From Galeopsis tetrahit (Eukaryota; Streptophyta; Magnoliopsida; Lamiales; Lamiaceae), in assembly GCA_963675135.1 (NCBI GenBank), contig OY776124.1:21822066-21886065 (forward strand): a DNA stretch of 64,000 nucleotides, read 5' to 3'. The translations under genes were made by a program, and so were the position numbers. The first letter of the stretch is position 1, and every line of letters begins with the position of its first letter. The notes beneath the pieces were generated by a model. That model was not told the origin of the DNA. It did no database searches and saw nothing but the letters and a program-made list of their open reading frames with translations. Positions 11,744 to 23,536 of the stretch are shown one piece after another.

Positions 11744-12650
11744 AATGAAGCGGTTATGTAAATTGAGAGGTTTGGAATTTTGAATGCTTGAGAAGTTATG
11801 AAAATCAAGAGTTTTAGAAATTGTAAGCAGTTATGAAGGAATAGTATGGGTTTTGTTAAAACCTTGAGTTTTGAATCAATGGTTGAGATCGAAAAGTCTG
11901 ATCCAATGGACAGATATGAAAGTCCTTTAAAATTCAGTTTTACGGAATCGAGAATATTACGTGATTTGTTATTGTAAAGTTTTGAAATCTGCCCCTTCTA
12001 TTGGTAGGATTCGAGGAGTGTACTCATCTGACCTAGCATAGTAGAGTTTTGGCGCGAACTGGGTATATACACCTCATTAACTGGAGTGTATAAATCCAAT
12101 TCTAGGGTTTTCAAAATTTTCATTTAACAAATTACATTTATATCCTTAATTCGTATTGTTTAAACACTTAGAGTATTTAAATCATAAGAACACTTATCTT
12201 GTCTGTTCGAGTCTATTCATAACAGACGAGTAGACTCAAGCACACAAGACGAGTTCCCCCTTCGACTGTTCTTGTCTACTTTGAACATCGAACGGCTACT
12301 TGAACCTGTATTATCTTGTGCGACAGATTAGGTGAGATACCGGCAGTCGAGTAAGATAAATAAGATGAATATCAATCTAAAGTAATGTTCAAGGTTTCGA
12401 ACAAGATGACTTTTATCAAACTTAAGAGTCAACATAAGGCTCTTTAAGAAATCATAGATTCCCCCTTAAATGTTTATCCTCTTAGTATTACCCTCAGCTT
12501 TACCAGCTTCCTCATCGGGTTGTTTGGTCATCTTGTCTGACCTTGTATACCTGTCTGTTTGAGTGAGTGGACGAGTGCTCTGCTCTTTTTGTGGTAACTT
12601 GTCTGTTTCTCCTTTCTTCTTAGGCATGTACCTGTCTGGTTAGTACATTG
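11744..12650 (-). other. E1 pol-aORF spacer
   Basis: About 900 bp without a convincing gene. It contains a polypurine tract (minus strand, 12458-12468), a TATATAC box candidate (minus, about 12064-12071) and TTTGGCGC (12048-12055), a match to the plant E2F site. These lie upstream of the aORF ATG at 11743, as in the other elements, but farther away (about 320 bp). Confidence 0.5.
12458..12468 (-). promoter_or_regulatory. Internal polypurine tract after E1 pol
   Basis: The minus strand reads TTAAGGGGGAAT. The same tract stands at the same place, just after the RNase H stop, in E4 (27769-27781) and E3 (38150-38162). It could be a second plus-strand primer or a regulatory element. Confidence 0.45.
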
Positions 12651-14046
12651 CTACATACTAGTAGGGTCAAGATCAATTAGTCCTAGACTAATGCATAATT
12701 CACGAAAACGAGCCTCAGCTAATGGTTTTGTGAAAATATCAGCTCTTTGAAAATCAGTGTGAATCTTTTCCATGCGAATATCCTTCTTTTCTACATGATC
12801 ACGTATGAAATGGTGTTTCACATCGACATGCTTACAACGTGTGTGTAGAACAGGATTTTGTGTAATGGCAATAGCACTGTTACTATCGCAGAATATGGGA
12901 ACATTTGATTCACAGATATTATAATCTCTAAGCTGTTGAATAAGCCATAATAATTGACTACAACAACTACCAGCAGTCATGTACTCGGCTTCAGTAGTAG
13001 AGGTAGCAACACTTGTCTGCTTTTTCGAAAACCATGAAATGAGTTTTGTGCCTAAGAGTTGACAAGAACCAGATGTAGATTTCCTATCTATTCTACAACC
13101 ACCAAAATCAGAATCAGCGTAGCCACTTAGGGATAAATCATCATTTGAAGGATACCATATACCACGATTGATGGTTCCTTTCAAATATTTCAGAATCCTT
13201 TTAGTGGTTTCCATATGACTATCTTTTGGATTAGCTTGAAATCGAGCACATACACCAACAGAAAATGCAATGTCTGGTCTACTGGCAGTCAAGTACAGTA
13301 ATGAACCAATAAGACCACGGTAATGAGTTTGATTAGCACACTTACCATTCTCGTCTGGATCCATCCTGTAGGTAGGTTGCATAGGAACTCCAGAAGATTT
13401 ACAATTCTTAATACCATACTTGTCTAGTAGATTTCGAGTATACTTTGCTTGATTTATGAAAATCCCTTCTGGGGTCTGTTTTACTTGAAGGCCAAGAAAG
13501 TAATTCATTTCACCCATCATAGACATCTCAAATTTACTTTGCATGAGTGTTGAGAAACTTTCACTCAGCTTTTTATTAGGTGAACCAAAAATGATGTCAT
13601 CTGAACAAGGTTCTATCGACCTTGCCCTTAGTAAAACCATTTTCTAATAGAAATTGAGAAAGAGTATCGTACCATGCTCTTGGAGCTTGTTTTAGTCCAT
13701 ATAAGGCCTTCTTTAATCTGTATACCTGGTCACCTTTGACATCGAAACCTGGAGGTTGTTCAACATACACTTCTTCCGCAAGAATACCGTTAAGAAATGA
13801 ACTTTTAACATCCATTTGATACACGGTAAATTTCATGTAAGCAGCATATGCAAGGAAGAATCGAATGGCTTCTAATCTAGCAACAGGAGCATATGTTTCA
13901 TCATAATCTATGCCTTCAGCTTGTGAATAGCCTTGGGCTACTAGTCTAGCCTTATTCCTAACGACTACATCATTCTCATCTTTCTTGTTCTTAAAAATCC
14001 ATCGAGTGCCTACTACATTATGATGTTTAGGTCTATCGACAAGTTC
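12651..14046 (-). pseudogene. pol: E1 reverse transcriptase and RNase H (left parental element)
   Basis: RT starts at ELVDRPKHHN (14046) with QMDVKSSFLNG and LYGLKQAPRAWYD. It then loses about 45 bp near 13600-13640, removing the residues before DDIIFGSPN, so the catalytic YVDD is reduced to DD and the frame changes. RNase H is in the second frame: ADSDFGG, TTEAEYM, CDSNSAI and DIFTKPL are present, and the ORF stops at 12651. No functional polymerase can be made. The start is not a gene start but the recombination junction with the piece at 14047-16210. Confidence 0.85.
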
Positions 14047-16210
14047 CATTCACCTCAAAGCCAGGAGGTTGTTCTACATAAACTTCTTCACCAAGTATAC
14101 CATTTAAAAATACACTTTTAACACCCATTTGATAAACAATGAATTTCATATGTGCAGCATAAGCAAGAAACAATCTTATAGCTTCTAGTCTAGTTACAGG
14201 AGCAAAAGTTTCATCATAATCAATACCTTCAGCTTGAGAGTAGCCCTGAGCAACTAATCTAGCTTTGTTTCTCACTACAAGATCATTTTCATCCTTCTTA
14301 TTCTTGAAAATCCACTTAGTGCCTACAACATTATGACCACTAAGCCTATCAACAAGTTCCCAAACTTCATTTCTAGTAAACTGATTTAGCTCTTCTTGCA
14401 TGGCTATAATCCAATTACTATCAGCCAAAGCCTCTTTCACAGGCTTAGGCTCAATAGAAGATAGAAACAGCACCAACAAAATAAATATTTACTAGGTTCT
14501 TCCTTAGAATCAAACAATTGTCTTCTGGTCTTAACACATTTACTAGAATCACCTAATATCAAATCAGTAGAATGAGCAGTTTTCCATGTCTTTCTAGTCT
14601 TAACAGGAACACTCTCATCATCAAAATCATATATAGCATTATGCATATCAACATCATCAAAATCAGCATGTTTCAAATCAGTAGATTTATTCACAAGAGA
14701 AAGAGTCAACCAATTTAGGCATGTCAATTGGTCTAGAAGACTTACCTTTGCCTTTTACCTTTTCTACATCATCATCTTGATTCAGAATGTTTAGGAATGG
14801 ATTGTAAGCTTGTACAGATTCATATACTTCAGTCTCATCATCATCATCATTGGTTTGAAGTTTCAGATTTTTAACTTTCTTACTGAGTTGATGGTCAGCA
14901 GAGTCATGTACATTCTCATCAAAGACAACATGGGGTGTTTCTTCTACACATAGAGTAGAGTAATTAAACACTCTGAATGCCTTGCTTACTGAAGAGTATC
15001 CTAAGAATATCCTTTCATCAGCTTTTGCATCAAAAGCATTTAATTTGCTTTTTCCATTGTTATGAATAAAACACTTACAACCAAAGATATGAAAATAAGA
15101 AATTCTAGGTTTTCTGCCTTTCCATACCTCATAAGGTGTTTTACCATGCACCTTATTAAAAGAACTTCTATTTTGGGAGTGGCAAACTGTGTTTATAGCC
15201 TCTGCCCAAAATTTATGTGGTGTATTGAACTCAGCAAGCATAGCTCTGCAAGCCTCTTTTAAGGTTTTGTTCCTTCTTTCTGCAAATCCATTTTGTTGTG
15301 GGGTTCTAGCTGCACTGGTTACATGTTGAATGCCAGACTTAGAACAGTAATCAGTAATATAAGAATTTATAAATTCAATCCCCTTGTCACTCCTGATCTT
15401 GACAATGGGCTGACCCTTTTCAACTTGCAGCCTTTTTAAAAGATCTGGAAGAAGTGTTTGTGTATCACTCTTTTTGTGTAAGAAGACTACCCAAGTGAAC
15501 TTAGAATAGTCATCTACCACAACTAGAGTGTACCTTCTGCCATTCAGTGTGGGAGGTTTGATAGGACCATGGAGATCCATGTGCAAGAGTTCTAAAACTC
15601 TGCCAGTTGAAAGAGTGGGAATTGACTTAAATGAAACTTTTACATGTTTACCTTTTTGGCATGAGTCACACACTTGTGACTTGTAATAGATTTCATTAGG
15701 GATACCTTCAACAAGGTAATCTCTTGCAATCTTATTAATTATCTTAAAGTTCAGGTGGCATAGGCGTTTGTTCCATAACCAGGTGATTTCTTTATGACTC
15801 TTAGTAAGAAGACAAGCATCCCTAGGACAACTATTTCAGTTCACAATGTAGACACTGCCTTGTCTTATTCCAACAAGTAGAACAGTGTGTGTTCTCTTGT
15901 CTATAATCTCACATTTACTGCTTTTGAACTGTACTTTATATCCCCTGTCACAAAATTGAGATACAGATAGCAGATTATATTTCAAACCTTCAACATAGGA
16001 GACATCTTGAATCTCTACATCTCCATTCTTTATGTATCCAAATCCTTTTGTGATTGCCATTGAACTGTCACCAAATATCACTTTGGGTCCTTCTTGCTCA
16101 TGATAGTTAGAAAGCAAGGCCCTGGTACCAGTCATGTGGTGTGAACAACCACTGTCTATGTACCAAGTCTCACCAACTGAATCACCTTTCTTGTATAAGT
16201 CCAGTCGACC
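14047..16210 (-). pseudogene. pol: E1 protease, integrase and start of RT (right parental element)
   Basis: Protease at about 15836-16210 has the active-site triplet in WYIDSGCSHHMTG. A TGA replaces an expected Trp just after it (15836). Integrase (15835-14690) has the CDSC end of the HHCC finger and the triad D (MDLHGP), D (RSDKG) and E (QQNGFAERRNK). A frameshift follows near 14690-14727 and another near 14470. The RT then runs from ELVDRLSGHN to PPGFEVNG and breaks at about 14046. About 100 residues of RT are therefore present a second time, about 85% identical, in the adjoining left piece. Confidence 0.85.
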
Positions 16211-16922
16211 CTGCAAGTAGTGATCTTAATAATTTAGGTACCCTTTATTTATTGGGGTCCTTGTAGGTTAGTTTTATTGAAAGGCACCCAAATATACATA
16301 GATGTTCTGAATAGTTGGGACCTTTTCAAATTTCTACCTACTTATCACAGAACGGTACTTTCTTGACCTTATCAGAATTATCAGCAGACTTGTGATCTAT
16401 TTTTCTGAGGTAACCTTTCCTTGGTTCAACCCCTTTTTCAGTAAGATCAGTATGTCTGTAATATTTCAGATATGGTCTAAAAGCCTGTGGACCATACGGC
16501 TTATAGATGTGTTTTGGCCTTTCCTCTCCAATAATATCATAAGATAAAGGTGGAGGATAAAGAACAGGTTGTACATGATGAGGAGGCACAAACTTCCTAG
16601 GCTTGGTTGAGTACAACTGAGACTACCTTATGAAAGGAGGTCTAGGCTGATTCTAACCAGACTGTGCTTGTCAAGGCCAACTCTGCTGAGTATACCTCTT
16701 TTGATGCCATGACTATTCTGGTCATCTGAGTATATCTCTGCTGAGCAGGTCTATATCTCTTGTCTAGCTACATTTTTCTTTTTACCATGCTTGGTGGCAG
16801 GAGGAATGTAGTTTGACTGAACTTTATTAGTGTTCTTAGGTTTTGCACCTTCATCATATTGCATTGGTTCTTTTCCTTTATCTAGTTGTGAATACCTGGA
16901 ACTAGCTCCATTAGTGTTCTTA
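16211..16922 (-). pseudogene. gag: E1 gag C-terminal region, within the candidate intron (right part)
   Basis: Degenerate gag tail with PPLSYDIIGEERPKHIYKPYG (similar to APPISYDIVRTEEYGPYNR of E4) and several stops. It ends at the acceptor TACTTGCAG at 16211 (minus strand). An in-frame TAA at 16226-16228 stands five codons before it. The upstream half lies beyond E3 at 54973-55511. E3 is inserted within this candidate intron. Confidence 0.6.
16918..16922 (+). repeat. Left TSD of E3 (TCTTA)
   Basis: TCTTA before LTR-D1 equals TCTTA at 54968-54972 after the other end. It proves that E3 is one insertion of 38 kb including its nested guests. Confidence 0.9.
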
Positions 16923-18351
16923 TGTTGGTCCCTGAACGAGTAGTGAATAAGATTAAAGTCTAGAGGGGAGGGGTGAATATACTTTAAAACTTTTTCAAGA
17001 GAGTTGGGGAACCTCTTCTGATTGCTATGTCAACTGGACTGCAAGTCTGCTGGTCTAGATGACTATGGTGATCTGTATGAAGAGATTGTATGCGGAATTA
17101 TGGTAGGCCTTGTTTAGACTCGTTCTTTTGTTTCTTATGAAAGTACTCAGCTGATGCTGGTTTGAAAGTTGTGGCCTTAGTTGAAGAATGTTGAAAACAC
17201 AGTATGCACTATATAAAATAAATGGAGAGACATAAATGTAAAGTGCAGAAAGATAAATAACACCAGGTTTATAGTGGTTCGGATATACGATCCTACGTCC
17301 ACTCTCACGTCCTAACGTGATGTTTAATCCCTTTAATTTACCACAAATTACAAGGGTCTTGACCTTTATAGTCCCAAGGATAGGACTTTGAGATCTGAGC
17401 CATCCTAACAGCTACGGTCTCCACAAGTGATTGTAAGCACTTGCACTTTGAGGGGTTCAAAAACTTTAACCTTTCGGTGAGGGTTTGGGGTTTTTGAAGT
17501 GTATCCAACTAATGGTTCAAGCTTATAAATTGCTTAACCACTATGCCTAAAACAATTGATATACAATATGAACAGGTTTCAGGTTCTTATGGGTTGGATA
17601 AAAATCACTTAAGAGCTAAAAGTATTCTACGGCTTTCGGGGCTCTTGGAGAATTCTTAGAACAGTATGGCTTTTGCTTGATTGCTTGCTTAGCTTGTTGA
17701 ATTCTCTTGTGTGATCTCGTACTTGTGATTTCTCATCCTCTTGTATTTATAATGGTGATTGCTTGCAACTAGCCGTTGGAGTTGACTAGCCGTTGGGGCA
17801 ATCTTTCCATATTGGCTTGATTCAATGATTCCAGCTGCTTGATTGCTCCAATCCTGGGATCATGTCAATCTTCTAAATAAGGTAAGTCTTCATTTGAATT
17901 GCACGATGACTTTGGGAATCAGCCGAGTCCTGGAAGAGTACATAGTCTTCTGATCTGTACTACTAGTCTTCTGACTACTCTTCTGGCCTTAGGTCTTCTG
18001 TCTTCTAATATCAGTCGAGTAACACTCGTCTGATCTGTGAATTATTTGTGCTGCTTTAGACCATCTTCAATCTTGGACTCCATCAGATAAGTAGGTATAC
18101 AAGCACCTTACTTAACTGGCGTTCAAGGATCTTCTAGTCTTCATGTCTTCTACTCTTCTCATCTTGAGGGAGCGCATGTAAGTCGGGACTGTGCTAATCA
18201 ACTGATATCTATACAGTTGATCACACAAGACTAGTCTAAGCTGTTCTATACAAAGTCAGCTGATCCTATTACATTTATAAACTCTAAGTGTTTTGGCCAT
18301 CAAAACTATTCTAACATCAAGTGGGGCTTAGGGTGAATTTACATCCCAACA
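16923..18351 (-). repeat. LTR-D1, 3' LTR of E3
   Basis: 1429 bp, TGTTGGTCCCTG...TACATCCCAACA in plus-strand reading. TATA box (minus TATAAATA) at 17744-17751. Two MSA-type motifs sit just upstream of it, at 17770-17780 and 17787-17797. PPT adjoins at 18352-18367. Confidence 0.9.
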
Positions 18352-18575
18352 ATTTCCCCCTTTTTGATGAAGCCAAAACTATATTTGATAAATGCTCTTA
18401 GTAAATAATATAAGAGTTTATAAACTTCATAAAAACTGAAGTATCTGGTGAAGACAATGAGAGTTTGTCTTGAAAGCAAAGAGAACTAAACTTGATTATA
18501 TAAAAAGCTTTTACAGATTAAAAGTGATAGTTTCTTTAAAGCTTTGAAAGTGGTCTTCATCAGGTCTTCTGATCT

Positions 18576-19241
18576 TCAGATGCGGAAAGCAAGGTATAGA
18601 CGAGTTCAAACTTCTTCCATGTGCTGCAGGTCTGTAACATTCTCCTCTTCATAGATTTTCTCTAGAATCCTTTTGACTTCAATCCAGTCTGTCCTTCCGG
18701 AGCTCAGAGTGGGAGGAGTTCATTTAGGTTCTTCTGGAGTTAGGATTCTGCAGTTGTCAAGTTCTTTGGCTGCCTTGACTACTTCTTTCCAGAACTCTTG
18801 ATCTTCAATGTTCATGAACTGATTGAACTGGAAGAATTCATCTTCATAGGTTGAGAGAGGGCCAAATTTTCTTACGATGCGATGTTGAATTTGCCATTTC
18901 TTCTTCAGAGGATACCACCTTGGTAGCTCATCTTGAAGGGCTAGATAATCCACATAGTTGCTATCAAACACCAGGGTTTTGTCTTTGACATTGTCTTCTT
19001 TTGCTTTGTACCTGATTGCTTTCCTGAGTTTGGCTATTTTCCTTTCAAATTTGGCTTTGACTGCCTTCGTATCTTTTAGCTTCTTCTGCTTAAGCTCTTG
19101 AGCTTCAAGCTCTTTTCTTTTCTTCAGCTCTAAAGCCTCTTTCTCTTCTGCAGTAGGCTCTGCTGGAGCTGACTTCTTGCTTGACTAAGCTTGCTCATCT
19201 GCCTTTCTTTTCCTTGTCATCCTCTTCTCAGGAACTTGTTC
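18576..19241 (-). pseudogene. E3 aORF, C-terminal fragment
   Basis: It encodes the conserved C-terminal block (FDSNYVDYLALQDELPRWYP, then WQIQHRIVRKFGPL) in the stretch 18720-18971. A TGA replaces the Trp that follows EEPK in E4, and the normal stop is at 18576. The rest of the ORF lies beyond E4 at 34071-36504. Another in-frame stop lies near 19185 (the plus strand reads GACTAAGC). Confidence 0.8.
19237..19241 (+). repeat. Left TSD of E4 (TGTTC)
   Basis: TGTTC before LTR-D2 is repeated at 34066-34070 after LTR-D3. Confidence 0.9.
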
Positions 19242-20669
19242 TGTTGGTCCCTGAACGAGTAGTGAATGGGATTAAAGTCTAGAGGGGAGGGGTGAATAGA
19301 CTTTAAAACTTTTTCAAACAGAGTTGGGAACCTCTTCTGATTGCTATGTCAACTGGACTGCAAGTCTGCTGGTCCAGATGACTATAGTGATCTGACTGAA
19401 GAGGTTATATGCGGAAATATGGTGGCCCTGGTTTAGACTCGTTCTTGTAACTTGTTTTACTTTGTGAAACTACTCAGCTGATGCTGGTTTGAAAGTTATG
19501 GCCTTGTTTTGAAGAGTGTTGAAATCACAGTATGCACTATATAATAATGAATGTAAAAGCAGAAATGTAAAGTGCAGAAAGTAAATAACACCGGATTTAT
19601 AGTGGTTCGGATATACGATCCTACGTCCACTCTCACGTCCTAACGTGATGTTTAATCCCTTTAATTTCCACAAATTACAAGGGTCTTGTCCTTTATAGTC
19701 CCAAGGTTAGGACTTTGAGATCTGAGTCGTCCTAACAGCTGCGGTCTCCACAAGTGATTGTAAGCAATTGCACTTTGGGGGGTTTCAAAAACTTAAACCT
19801 TTCGGTGAGGGTTTGGGGTTTTTGAGATGTATCCAACTAATGGTTCAAGCTTATAATTTGCTTAACCACTATGCCTAAAACAACTGATATACAATATGAA
19901 TAAGTTTCAGGTTCTTAAGGGTTGGATAGGAAGCACTTAAGAGCTATGGATAATCTAATGGATTTCTGGCTCTTGGAGAATTCTTAGAACAATGTGGCTT
20001 TTTGCTTGATTGCTTGCTTAGCTTGTGAATTCTCTCTTGTTGCTTCTGTGTTCATCCTCTTGTATTTATAATGGAGATTGAGTGCAACTAGCCGTTGGAG
20101 TTGACTAGCCGTTTGAGCAATCTTCCCATAATAGCTTGATTCCTTGATTCCAGCCGCTTGATTGCTTCAATCCTGGGATCATGTCAATCTTCTAAATAAG
20201 GTAGGTCTTCGTTTAAATTGCAAGATGACTTGGGAATCAGCCGAGTCCTGGAAGAGCACATAGTCTTCTGATCTGTACTTCTAGTCTTCTGACTACTCTT
20301 CTGGCCTTAGGTCTTCTGTCTTCTGATATCAGACGAGTACTACTCTTCTGATCTGGAAATTCTTTGTACTGCTTTAGGCCATCTTCAATCTGGGACTCCA
20401 TCAGATAAGTAGGTATACAAGCACCTTAACATATCTGGTCTTCAAGGATCTTCTAGTCTTCATGTCTTCTACTCTTCTTATCTTGAGGATAGGCATGTAA
20501 GCCATGACTGTGCTGATCAGCTGCTATCAATACAGTTGATCACACAAGACTAGTCTAAGCTGTTCTATACAAGTCAGCTGATCCTATTACATTTATAAAC
20601 TCTAAGTGTTTTGGCCATCAAAACTATTCTAACATCAAGTGGGGCTTAGGGTGAATTTATATCCCAACA
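19242..20669 (-). repeat. LTR-D2, 3' LTR of E4
   Basis: 1428 bp, followed at 20670 by the polypurine tract. TATA box at 20063-20070 (minus), MSA-type motifs at 20089-20099 and 20106-20116. Confidence 0.9.
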
Positions 20670-20893
20670 ATTTCCCCCTTTTTCATGAAGCCAAAACTAT
20701 ATATATGATAAATGCTCTTAATAAGATAAGATAGGAGTTTATAAACTTCATAAAAACTGAAGTATCTGATGAAGACAATGAGAGTTTGTCTTGAAAGCAA
20801 AGAGAACTAAACTTGAATATATAGAACTTTTACAAATTACAAGTAATAGTTTCTTAACGCTTTGAAAGTGGTCTTCATCAGGTCTTCTGATCT

Positions 20894-23536
20894 TCAGATG
20901 CGGAAGGCAAGGTACAGACGAGATCGAACTTCTTCCATGTGCTGCAGGTCTGTAACATTCTCCTCTTCATAGATCTTCTCTAGGATCCTTTTGACTTCAA
21001 TGAAGTCTGTTCTTCCAGAATCCAGAGTGGAAAGATCCCATTTGGGTTCTTCAGGAGTTAGGATTCTGCAGTTGTCAAGTTCTTTGGCTGTCTTGACTAC
21101 TTCTTTCCAGAACTCTGGATCTTCAATGTTCATGAATTGATTGAACTGGAAGAATTCATCTTCATAGGTTGGGAGAGGGCCAAATTTTCTTACAATGTGG
21201 TGTTGAATTTGCCATTTCTTCTTCAGAGGGTACCACCTTGGTAGCTCATCTTGAAGGGCTAGATAGTCCACATAGTTGCTATCAAACACCAGAACTTTAT
21301 CTTTCTGTGTCAGAGCATTTTCTTTCAGTGCTTTCTCCTTGAGAACTTTCCTGAGTTTGGCTATCTTCCTGTCAAATTTGGCTTTGACTGCTTTCGCATC
21401 TTTTAGCTTCTTTTGTTTAAGCTCTTGAGCTTCAAGCTCTTTTCTTTTCTTCAACTCTAAAGCCTCTTTCTCTTCTGCAGTAGGCTCTGTTGGAGTTGAC
21501 TTCTGAGCTTGCTCATCTGCTTGCTCATCTGCCTTCCTTTTCCTAGTCATTCTTTTCTCGGAAACTTGTTCTGTAGAGGCAGTGATCTGCAGACTTTTGG
21601 CAGTTGCTTGAGTGGGAGCTTGGATGTCTTCTTGAGCAATTTCTTTGCCTTTGCCTTTCTTGCTCTTGATTTTGCTTGATAAATCACCCAAGGTTTCATT
21701 CAACTCATCTTGAGATACTACCATTACAGCTTGCTGTGCAGTAGTCTTCTCTAGAGCTTTTATCAATACATCTTCCCCCTTTTTGGCTTCAGCAAGCGCA
21801 GCCGCAAAAGGCTTCATGGCATTCAGAATCTCCACTCTAAGAGTTTTTTGAAGAGCCATGGCGTTGACTCTGCCAACATGAGTCAGATGTGTGATGCTAT
21901 GGTCTATAATCTGAGCATGAGAGTTGGAGGAGGAGGCAGCTTCTAGTTTAGCTGTAATTGCTTCCAATTTGGTCGCTGTCTCCTGCAGCTGAATCCGAAG
22001 TTTTTCATTCTCTGCTGTAGCTGATTGGAGAAGAGCTCGACCTTCAGTAGCTCTTGCTTCAGCATCTTCAATTCTTGTCTTGTAGGTGTTTTCCATGCGG
22101 TTGACCTCACTGGTGTAGAGGTCAGCAAACCTGGTGGAATGGTCACCTGCCTTCTTCAGAATGCTGGTCAGATACTCACTTATCTGATCGTGAAGAGATT
22201 CTCCAAACTTGTCTTCAATGTCAATGATCTGGTTATGAAGACGAGTTCTCTGCTCCTTGACTGCCTTTTCAACATATCTTCCAAGCTGTAGGCCTAAACC
22301 CTTTTCAAAGTGTAGGTCTATAGCAGTCTTGACCTGTGAGCATATGTCTGCTGTATAGTCAGCTGTTGGAGTAGAAGTTGAGGCTGTACCTTGAGGCTTT
22401 GGATGGACTGTCAGGGCTTTGCCTCTTTCTTTAGCTGAAAGGTACTCTTCATTGAGAAATGAGGTAGTGGCCTTAACCAGGTGGGACATGATGGTGTCTC
22501 CTTTGTCAATGAAGTGAGGTAGAGTATCCTTAGGCATGAAGTGATCAGGAATAGTGATTACTTCTCTTTCAATCTCGGTTCTGTCAGCTGGTTCAGCTGA
22601 GTCTTCCGCAGGAACAGACGCAGCTGAGTCATTCATTATTGCTGTGCCATCTGTCTGTTGACCTGATATGCCTTCTGGGATAGAGGCATCATTAGGTGGA
22701 ATTCCTAGAATTCTGTGGCATACTGCTGTAAAGGCTTCTTCGGGCAGCAGTTGAGCAAAAGATGTAACTTGAGCAACTTCTTTTTGCTCCATTTCCCAGT
22801 CGAGGAAATTAGCTTTTCCTCCCATTCCTTCCATGACCTCAATAAGGTCATCAACATCATCTCTCCTGAGTTCAATCCAGGTGCAGATTCTGAGAACTTG
22901 TTCGAACTGAACTGATTCCTCATCAATACCAGAAATAGTAGACTTGAGTAGGTTTGCTATCTTCATCCTCATTATCTTCTCCCTTGTGCACATAGGATAG
23001 TGTACCATTCTGTAGTGAGGTTGAGAGGGACCAGCTTGAGCAAGGTCTGCTGGTGCCATATCTTCTGGAACAGAAGAAGCAATGATGGTAGGAGTTTGAG
23101 TATTTGGGGTAGTTTCCTCTGCTGTGTGAGTATCAGCAGGGATTTGGGAAGTGATATGTTCTTGATCTTCAGTGATCTGTTCATCAGCAGGGTTTTGAGT
23201 CTGCTGGTCTGGTATAGTATCTTCATGAAGATCAGTAGAAGGTTGAACCTGTAGATCTTGGACATCAGCAGGGGTAGGCAATAGAGATTCAGGGGTTGAA
23301 GTAGGTTGAGCTTGTTCCTCTGCTGTGTGAGTATCAGCAGGGATTTGGATATCAGTGTTTGAGTGGTCAGATGGGTTGGAGTCATCAGAAGGGTTGAAGG
23401 ATGCAATCGGGGCTATTAACATGGGAGTAGGAAGCCTCGATTTCTTGGACTTTTTGTTGGAAGAAGAATTATTCTTCTTTCTCTTCTGACCCTTTGACAA
23501 TTTAGAAGGAGTAAAAGAGGGAGAGGGTTTAGAGGT
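20894..23536 (-). CDS. E4 aORF, C-terminal part (interrupted by solo LTR-C4)
   Basis: Continuous with 25177-26205 once LTR-C4 and one TSD are removed. The frames match and the joined ORF would be 1223 codons, the best preserved aORF here. This part has a Lys-rich stretch (KGQKRKKNN, then KKSKKSR) that could be a nuclear localisation signal, a long Gln/Thr/Pro-rich linker, and a Lys/Glu-rich coiled coil over roughly residues 770-1090. Its C-terminal block (FDSNYVDYLALQDELPRWYP onward) is shared with E1 and E3. No signal peptide or membrane helix. It occupies the env-like position of Sireviruses, but the sequence looks like an intracellular, perhaps nuclear or scaffold, protein. Confidence 0.75.
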   Translation of the reverse strand, partial: TSKPSPSFTPSKLSKGQKRKKNNSSSNKKSKKSRLPTPMLIAPIASFNPSDDSNPSDHSNTDIQIPADTHTAEEQAQPTSTPESLLPTPADVQDLQVQPSTDLHEDTIPDQQTQNPADEQITEDQEHITSQIPADTHTAEETTPNTQTPTIIASSVPEDMAPADLAQAGPSQPHYRMVHYPMCTREKIMRMKIANLLKSTISGIDEESVQFEQVLRICTWIELRRDDVDDLIEVMEGMGGKANFLDWEMEQKEVAQVTSFAQLLPEEAFTAVCHRILGIPPNDASIPEGISGQQTDGTAIMNDSAASVPAEDSAEPADRTEIEREVITIPDHFMPKDTLPHFIDKGDTIMSHLVKATTSFLNEEYLSAKERGKALTVHPKPQGTASTSTPTADYTADICSQVKTAIDLHFEKGLGLQLGRYVEKAVKEQRTRLHNQIIDIEDKFGESLHDQISEYLTSILKKAGDHSTRFADLYTSEVNRMENTYKTRIEDAEARATEGRALLQSATAENEKLRIQLQETATKLEAITAKLEAASSSNSHAQIIDHSITHLTHVGRVNAMALQKTLRVEILNAMKPFAAALAEAKKGEDVLIKALEKTTAQQAVMVVSQDELNETLGDLSSKIKSKKGKGKEIAQEDIQAPTQATAKSLQITASTEQVSEKRMTRKRKADEQADEQAQKSTPTEPTAEEKEALELKKRKELEAQELKQKKLKDAKAVKAKFDRKIAKLRKVLKEKALKENALTQKDKVLVFDSNYVDYLALQDELPRWYPLKKKWQIQHHIVRKFGPLPTYEDEFFQFNQFMNIEDPEFWKEVVKTAKELDNCRILTPEEPKWDLSTLDSGRTDFIEVKRILEKIYEEENVTDLQHMEEVRSRLYLAFRI

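Noticed and set aside
17440..17500. Telomere-like GGGTTTGGGGTTTTTG in D-family LTRs
   Set aside because: A single G/T-rich stretch in each LTR, not the plant TTTAGGG repeat.
22972..23406. Long out-of-frame minus ORF (144 codons) inside the E4 aORF
   Set aside because: Alternative-frame shadow in a Gln/Thr-rich region; the homologous frame is 20894-23536.
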